Of a DNA stretch of 10,621 nt, positions 6,170 to 10,621 are shown one piece after another. Under the pieces are notes generated by a model. That model saw only the letters and a list, made by a program, of their open reading frames with translations, did no database searches and was not told the DNA's origin. The DNA is taken from contig JALUZN010000163.1 in NCBI GenBank assembly GCA_027011835.1, forward strand, positions 1-10,621, written 5' to 3'. The DNA is from Draconibacterium sp. Lineage in GTDB: Bacteria; Bacteroidota; Bacteroidia; Bacteroidales; Prolixibacteraceae. Position 1 is the first letter of the stretch; each line of letters begins with the position of its first letter. A program made the translations under genes and the position numbers.

Positions 6170-8491
6170 CTATGGGATTATTGGAAACATAGTAACCTGC
6201 TTCTCTTTATTACTGCTTTTATAGTAGTACCAAGGGTTATGGCGGTTATAAACGTTATAAACCGAAAAGTTCCAAAGAACGGTTTTGTTTTTATGCTTTC
6301 GCTCTATAATATACGATAAGTTTAGCCGATGAAAAGCAGGCATTTGATAGTTGTTTACAGTATTTACTAAACTTCGTTTTTCAAACCGTTCAGATGTTGT
6401 CTTATCCATTATTGGGAAAGGCGTGCCACTATACTCTTGTTCTGCCAATGTAATAAAAGCCCCCGAAGCAAAAACAAAACTTGTGGAGATTGAATGGCTA
6501 ATTGTTTTGCCTTTCTTTATTTTTTCAACACAAATATAGTTTGAACTTATATTCAGTTGATGTGGGCGTGAGTAGGCATACGGAAAGGTTTTGCCAAAGT
6601 TTATCTCGTTAAATTGGCGTGTACTTTTTGAGAGCGTATAACTAATCCACCCAGATAATTTCCCAATCTTCTTTTCTGCCATAAACTCTATCCCGTAGGT
6701 TTTCCCTTTACCCTGCACAACATAATTTTCCCAGCTTTCACCCTGCTCTTTTATTCCCAATGCACCCGGTTTATATCGTACAACATTGTGTAACAAAGAG
6801 TAATAAGTTTCTACCGAAAAATGGTATTTTGAAGTAGGTTTCCAAAAAATACCTGTGGAAAAAAGGTCGGATGTTCCGGGTTTTATCTTATTGGTTGACG
6901 ACACCCACAACTCTGTTGGAATACCCAAAGTTGTATTTTTAAGCTGATGTAAAAATTGAGTCATTCTCGAATAAAATATTTTTCCCGACACGAAATTTGA
7001 AATTGAATAACGCAAAGATGCTCGCGGGCGTAAACTCCAGTAGTTTTTACCCGGTGTTGACATCATTCCACCGCGCAAACCAAAATTGCCTTTTATCTTT
7101 GGGGCAATATTTATGTCACTCTCAAAATAGAGTTCTGAAATTTTGTTCTGTGTAAAAACATCGGAGTTTAATACAAACAATTCCTCAGGCGATTTATAAG
7201 ATATTATCTCGGGGCTGAATGTTTGATTGGAAAAATTAAATCCAAACTTGGCACTCATATTTGTAAATGGAAACCAGTCGAAATCGCCTCTTACAGTCCA
7301 GTCGGTTAAATTGTTGTATCCTCTGTACTCTCTTTCTCCTTTCTTATCATATTTATTTAAGTAATCTTGTTCAAAACGGCTATTATAAGCAGAGAAATTA
7401 GCAAACAATTTACGAGAAAAAATATGGTTCCACCGTAAAACAGTTGTCTGGTTTTGCCAAAAGTAGGTAAACTTGGAATAGTCGTACGCTTCTCTTCCTA
7501 CATTCTCTTCTGCCCAAAAAGCATCGCTTCCGGTATAAAAGCTCAAATAGAGGCGATTTTTCTGATTTATTTTCCAGTTTACTTTTGCATTTATATCCCA
7601 AAAACCATAAGTAACAGTTTGTTCGGTATCGTATAATTTTTGAGCAGTAAGTAAAATTACATCGGCCCATGTTTTGCGTGTCGAAACCATAAACGATATT
7701 TTGTTTTTTAAAATTGGTACTTCAAGTGTAAATCGGCTTGCAATTGGACTTATGGAGAAAACACCCGATATTTTTTCCATATTTCCCTCCTTCATCCTAA
7801 TATCGAGAACGGAAGACAATCTGCCACCAAAACGGGCAGGTAGATTGCCTTTATACAGTTTTGTTTCGCTAATAGCATCGTTGTTAAAAACCGACATAAA
7901 ACCCCACAAATGGTTTGCATTGTACACCGGCACACCGTCTAATTGAATTAGTGTTTGGTCGGGGCTGCCACCGCGAACGCTAAACCCTGTAGAACTCTCT
8001 GCCGAAAAAGAAACGCCCGGCAACATTTGAATTGCTTTAAGCAAATCGGGCTCGCCAAGCACCAACGGAATTTGTTCTACCTGTTTGGCACTTAATTGGT
8101 GCATGCCCATTGTTGGCGAAAGCAAAAATTCTTCGGCAGAAGTGGCTTTAATATTAACCTCATTAATTTTGTTGTTGGTTGCCAATTGTATGTTTATAGT
8201 TGTATCTTGAGTTAGTTTCAGCAATATTTGTTTAGGCTCGTAACCAACAAATCTGCAAATTGCCGTTGCTTTTCCACTATCGATGGTAATGCTATAAAAA
8301 CCGTATTGGTTGCAACTTGTGCCAACCTGTTTCTCTGGGAAAAAGACAGTTGCTCCGGGAAGCTGTTCGCGGCTTGCCACATCGGTAATATAACCACTTA
8401 TTGTTATTTTATTTTGAGCTAATCCTAACAATGGGAAAAGTAGCACAAGAAGAAAAAAGAAATAATATTTGAGGTTAATGTTCATTTTCAT
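6170..8491 (-). CDS. TonB-dependent receptor (right module), C-terminal strand cut off by an amber stop
   Basis: A 773-residue paralogue of the left-module receptor. It has a signal peptide (about 1-25, LGLA/Q), a carboxypeptidase-regulatory-like domain (about 29-107), and a plug domain (about 111-238) with FSVRGGSPDQ (170-179), LDGVPVYN and LPARFGGRLSSVLDIRMKEG. A long beta-barrel follows. The product ends at TMFPIIP, one strand short of a normal barrel. The stop is TAG at 6170-6172, and the frame then continues VSFTYKW to a second TAG at 6146-6148, giving 781 residues if read as serine. The left-module receptor has P-S-V-S-Y at this point. The start overlaps the DUF4249 end by 17 bp; a second ATG two codons in is an alternative. 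Without its last strand, folding in the outer membrane may fail. Confidence 0.9.
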   Translation of the reverse strand: MKMNINLKYYFFFLLVLLFPLLGLAQNKITISGYITDVASREQLPGATVFFPEKQVGTSCNQYGFYSITIDSGKATAICRFVGYEPKQILLKLTQDTTINIQLATNNKINEVNIKATSAEEFLLSPTMGMHQLSAKQVEQIPLVLGEPDLLKAIQMLPGVSFSAESSTGFSVRGGSPDQTLIQLDGVPVYNANHLWGFMSVFNNDAISETKLYKGNLPARFGGRLSSVLDIRMKEGNMEKISGVFSISPIASRFTLEVPILKNKISFMVSTRKTWADVILLTAQKLYDTEQTVTYGFWDINAKVNWKINQKNRLYLSFYTGSDAFWAEENVGREAYDYSKFTYFWQNQTTVLRWNHIFSRKLFANFSAYNSRFEQDYLNKYDKKGEREYRGYNNLTDWTVRGDFDWFPFTNMSAKFGFNFSNQTFSPEIISYKSPEELFVLNSDVFTQNKISELYFESDINIAPKIKGNFGLRGGMMSTPGKNYWSLRPRASLRYSISNFVSGKIFYSRMTQFLHQLKNTTLGIPTELWVSSTNKIKPGTSDLFSTGIFWKPTSKYHFSVETYYSLLHNVVRYKPGALGIKEQGESWENYVVQGKGKTYGIEFMAEKKIGKLSGWISYTLSKSTRQFNEINFGKTFPYAYSRPHQLNISSNYICVEKIKKGKTISHSISTSFVFASGAFITLAEQEYSGTPFPIMDKTTSERFEKRSLVNTVNNYQMPAFHRLNLSYIIERKHKNKTVLWNFSVYNVYNRHNPWYYYKSSNKEKQVTMFPIIP

Positions 8492-9380
8492 CTTCTATTT
8501 TTTGAAACTCTTTTGATGCTGAGGTAAACGAACCAAAAATACCTGTTCCACCATTAATATTTGAATAAACAGGTATAGGCATATAACCTAAAAACATACC
8601 CTCTTCTCCTGCGTCTTCCTCTAATTCAGACATTTTCATACTCGACTTCATATATTTATCTAGATTACAATCGACCGAAAGCAAAACAACTTCCAACGGA
8701 CGACCAATAGTTTCAAAGGCAAAATAAATATCTACATCTTTTTTGTTTACAAATTGGTTGGTAAACCTTAAATAATACATATAATCGAATTTGTATGAAT
8801 AGTACTCGGTTGGTGTGCGGTTAAAGGCATCGGCATATTCAAAATCGGAAGAGACACTATTGGCTATTCCTTTTTTCTGATTATCAGATGCTCCGCTATA
8901 TCCGGTGGCTGATAGCCAGAAATAATTCGGGTTGGTTTTCTGAAGTTGAAGATGCAATTGAAATTTCCGACGGTGGGTTCCAAGCGTATCTATCTCGCAC
9001 TTTTTATCAATTGCTTTTGGCAGGGTTGTTTCTGCCCAAATGGTTTTACCATTAACCGTAGCTTCTATTCTGTACCTTTTGTTTGGCGACACTGTAAAAG
9101 GCAAAACATACTGGCTGCTATCTTCCCACATAAGTTTGCCAACATTTATTTTATCCTCAAAAAACTCTATTGTGGCATCTGTAACTGGTTCAAACTTTGC
9201 ATTTGCAGTAACTGCCCGCGAAAACGACAAATAGGCAACAACAGTATCTTTACAAGGGGTTAAAATACAGTTTAAAACAACTTCTCTGTTTTGTTTGCCC
9301 AACTGTATATTTACATCCTCAACACAACCCCAAAGTGGTATTAATAAAAACGATATAACCAAATATCTTATTCCCTTCAT
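8475..9380 (-). CDS. DUF4249 outer-membrane-type lipoprotein (right module)
   Basis: A 301-residue lipoprotein precursor with lipobox PLWGC (Cys19). It follows the DUF4249 pattern: an early strand REVVLNCILTP, an Ig-like part with T-D-A-T-I-E-F-F and RYRIEATVNGKTIWAETTLP (a typical family stretch), and a closing PIPVYSNINGGTGIFGSF. It ends with a charged tail (KIEDENEH). Role unknown; probably exported to the outer membrane as partner of the receptor encoded directly downstream, with which it shares 17 bp, so translation is likely coupled. It begins 12 nt after the barrel gene. No Shine-Dalgarno sequence is seen. In the left module the DUF4249 gene comes after the receptor instead. Confidence 0.88.
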   Translation of the reverse strand: MKGIRYLVISFLLIPLWGCVEDVNIQLGKQNREVVLNCILTPCKDTVVAYLSFSRAVTANAKFEPVTDATIEFFEDKINVGKLMWEDSSQYVLPFTVSPNKRYRIEATVNGKTIWAETTLPKAIDKKCEIDTLGTHRRKFQLHLQLQKTNPNYFWLSATGYSGASDNQKKGIANSVSSDFEYADAFNRTPTEYYSYKFDYMYYLRFTNQFVNKKDVDIYFAFETIGRPLEVVLLSVDCNLDKYMKSSMKMSELEEDAGEEGMFLGYMPIPVYSNINGGTGIFGSFTSASKEFQKIEDENEH

Positions 9381-9392
9381 TCGAATTATAAT

Positions 9393-10025
9393 CTATAATT
9401 TAAATTGATAAATAGGAATCTGAATTTTAAATTGTAAATATCTATATAGATGGTTTCCAATAAGCAACGGGTAGTCGCTATAAACTACACCTTGTCGTGT
9501 AAAACCATGACAATACTCGAACATAACATCTACATTGCTAATTTTAAACCCTGCTGCCAGCTTTAAATTATAAGAAGTTTTCTTCATATCTACATTGCTG
9601 CTTAATGCTCGCGAGAATTCAAATTCGGGATAAACAAAAAAATGGTCGCTAACAAAGAATTTTACACCGCCCGAAAGGGCAATTTGTGGGAAAGATTCGT
9701 TTTGAGAATAAATAGTTATTGCTTTATATCCATAACCTATATCATTTGGTACACTTTTTTCAAACTTCACTTTACTGTTAAGCGAGTAAAAATTTAATTC
9801 AATAATTTGGTGGATACGAGGTTTCCATTGCTGTTCTACAAAAGCACCTGCCGACCAACCCATTCCAAAATCCATCGACAATTCACCATATGCCAAATGT
9901 TCATAATAAGCAGGAAAGAACCCTATGGCACCTCCGGTTAATCCCACCTCGGTTTTATGCTGTGCCTGAACAACCGTTACCGTATATATGGTTAATAATA
10001 AAAATAATACTGTTTCCTTTTTCAT
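9393..10025 (-). CDS. Small outer-membrane beta-barrel protein
   Basis: A 210-residue exported protein with a clear signal peptide (1-21, cleavage VVQA/Q). The mature part is a run of alternating amphipathic strands rich in Tyr, Phe and Gly (EVGLTGGAIGFFPAYYEH, IHQIIELNFYSLNSKVKF, IALSGGVKFFVSDHFFVYPE, YNLKLAAGFKISNVDVMFEY, YLQFKIQIPIY). Length and pattern suggest an 8-stranded outer-membrane barrel of the porin-like/OmpA-barrel kind, but no specific family is certain. It lies 12 nt before the DUF4249 gene in the same operon and has no counterpart in the left module. It may assist the receptor or lipoprotein; the sequence does not show how. A strong hairpin sits 14 nt before its ATG. Confidence 0.75.
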   Translation of the reverse strand: MKKETVLFLLLTIYTVTVVQAQHKTEVGLTGGAIGFFPAYYEHLAYGELSMDFGMGWSAGAFVEQQWKPRIHQIIELNFYSLNSKVKFEKSVPNDIGYGYKAITIYSQNESFPQIALSGGVKFFVSDHFFVYPEFEFSRALSSNVDMKKTSYNLKLAAGFKISNVDVMFEYCHGFTRQGVVYSDYPLLIGNHLYRYLQFKIQIPIYQFKL

Positions 10026-10039
10026 TGTTTTTGGTTATT

Positions 10040-10069
10040 AGAGCATTGCCAATAAAAAGGCAATGCTCT
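10040..10069. terminator. Perfect 11-bp hairpin between the right-edge gene and the barrel gene
   Basis: AGAGCATTGCC and GGCAATGCTCT are exact complements around an 8-nt loop. On the minus strand the stem begins 12 nt after the stop of the upstream gene and ends 14 nt before the barrel gene ATG. No U run follows (AATAACC), so it is a weak intrinsic terminator at best; a processing, stability or translation-control hairpin is as likely. Confidence 0.55.
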
Positions 10070-10081
10070 GTAATATATTAT

Positions 10082-10621
10082 CTAATTTGAATAAACCAAT
10101 GTTCCGTGTGTTGAAGACATATAATCTGACCAAAAATCGGAAACATTAACGTTATGGCAAGTTGGTGGAGTACCTGGAGTTACACCATCAATAATATCAT
10201 CATAAATAACTGTAGTATATATATGAGTTTTGTGCGTTGAACGCTCTGTAGGAGGATTTGCATTATATTCATTAACATATTTATAATTATCATTTCCACC
10301 TATTTCTTTTTTCTTCGTTTTCCAATTAAAATATGTCGCTCTGGCTAATTTCGCACCAAAACGTCTCTTATAACTATGAAACCGATAATAATATCTCCAT
10401 TTAAATGCATATGTAACCCACTGAAGTTCACCATCTACCCATTTTTGCAATTGCAACTCAATCCAATCTCTTTTTAAATCTAACGAACATCTTAATCGTC
10501 CATCAGCTAAAACAACACCTTTTAGTTTATATTCACCACCTTTTAAAAGGTCAGGATTTGTATTAAGATTTATTCTTTTTTCAATATTAACAATGGCATC
10601 TTTGTTTTTTATGCCACTTAA
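10082..10621 (-). CDS. 3' part of a lipoprotein-like protein of unknown function (cut by the window edge)
   Basis: The frame is open from the right edge to TAG at 10082-10084, giving 179 residues of a C-terminal part; an internal TTG at 10456 is not a convincing start because the frame continues unbroken upstream. The product is rich in Tyr, Arg and Lys (for example WRYYYRFHSYKRRFGAKLAR) and seems beta-rich, with no known catalytic motif. Its layout resembles the C-terminal domain of the left-module lipoprotein: a segment YKLKGVVLADGRLRCSLDL compares with FLVSGLLYNSTGSRRLNYSL there, and both then have a basic Tyr-rich strand. It also precedes a receptor module, as that one does. The likeness is weak by eye and not proof of homology. 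The N-terminus and any lipobox are outside the window. Confidence 0.65.
   Translation of the reverse strand, partial: LSGIKNKDAIVNIEKRINLNTNPDLLKGGEYKLKGVVLADGRLRCSLDLKRDWIELQLQKWVDGELQWVTYAFKWRYYYRFHSYKRRFGAKLARATYFNWKTKKKEIGGNDNYKYVNEYNANPPTERSTHKTHIYTTVIYDDIIDGVTPGTPPTCHNVNVSDFWSDYMSSTHGTLVYSN

Noticed and set aside
6146..8491. TAG read as an amino acid throughout the genome (code change)
   Set aside because: The left receptor, the barrel gene and the right-edge gene all end properly at TAG, and readthrough there would extend them into intergenic sequence. A local mutation is simpler.
1..10621. CRISPR arrays, tRNA or rRNA genes, complete insertion sequences, integrase or replication-origin signatures
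   Set aside because: No regular spaced repeats, no tRNA-like cloverleaf, no transposase or recombinase frame was found on either strand.

Overview
The window looks like a chromosomal stretch from a low-GC member of the Bacteroidota. Reasons: two TonB-dependent receptors that carry an N-terminal carboxypeptidase-regulatory-like domain before the plug, each paired with a DUF4249 lipoprotein; lipoproteins with short lipoboxes; starts mostly without Shine-Dalgarno sequences; and a TAnnTTTG-type promoter element. All intact genes lie on the minus strand, so transcription reads from right to left. The only recognisable coding sequence on the plus strand is two short copies of an FtsX/MacB-type permease tail.

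Right block, in transcription order: a gene cut by the right edge (10082-10621, probable lipoprotein-type protein); a perfect 11-bp hairpin; a small outer-membrane beta-barrel protein (9393-10025); a DUF4249 lipoprotein (8475-9380); and a TonB-dependent receptor (6170-8491) whose start overlaps the end of the DUF4249 gene. This receptor stops at an amber codon exactly where its paralogue has a serine, and the lost last beta-strand (VSFTYKW) is still readable behind that stop.

Middle: a 503-bp gap (5667-6169) holds a long hairpin-rich leader for the next gene and the second permease-tail copy (6017-6139).

Left block, in transcription order: a lipoprotein of unknown function (4626-5666), a long AT-rich palindrome, a second TonB-dependent receptor (2073-4553) and a second DUF4249 lipoprotein (956-2071). 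Here receptor and DUF4249 gene are in the opposite order to the right block. Beyond them come a GC-rich, hairpin-rich island (about 800-1000) without a convincing gene, a ParE/RelE-type toxin-antitoxin pair (151-670), and the first permease-tail copy (6-132).

Working picture (inference): two paralogous outer-membrane modules, each with a receptor, a DUF4249 lipoprotein and an upstream lipoprotein-like gene, probably bind or import a substrate that cannot be named from sequence. The left module and the toxin-antitoxin pair sit between two 98% identical direct repeats, which could allow loss or duplication of about 6 kb. The right-hand receptor may be newly inactivated.
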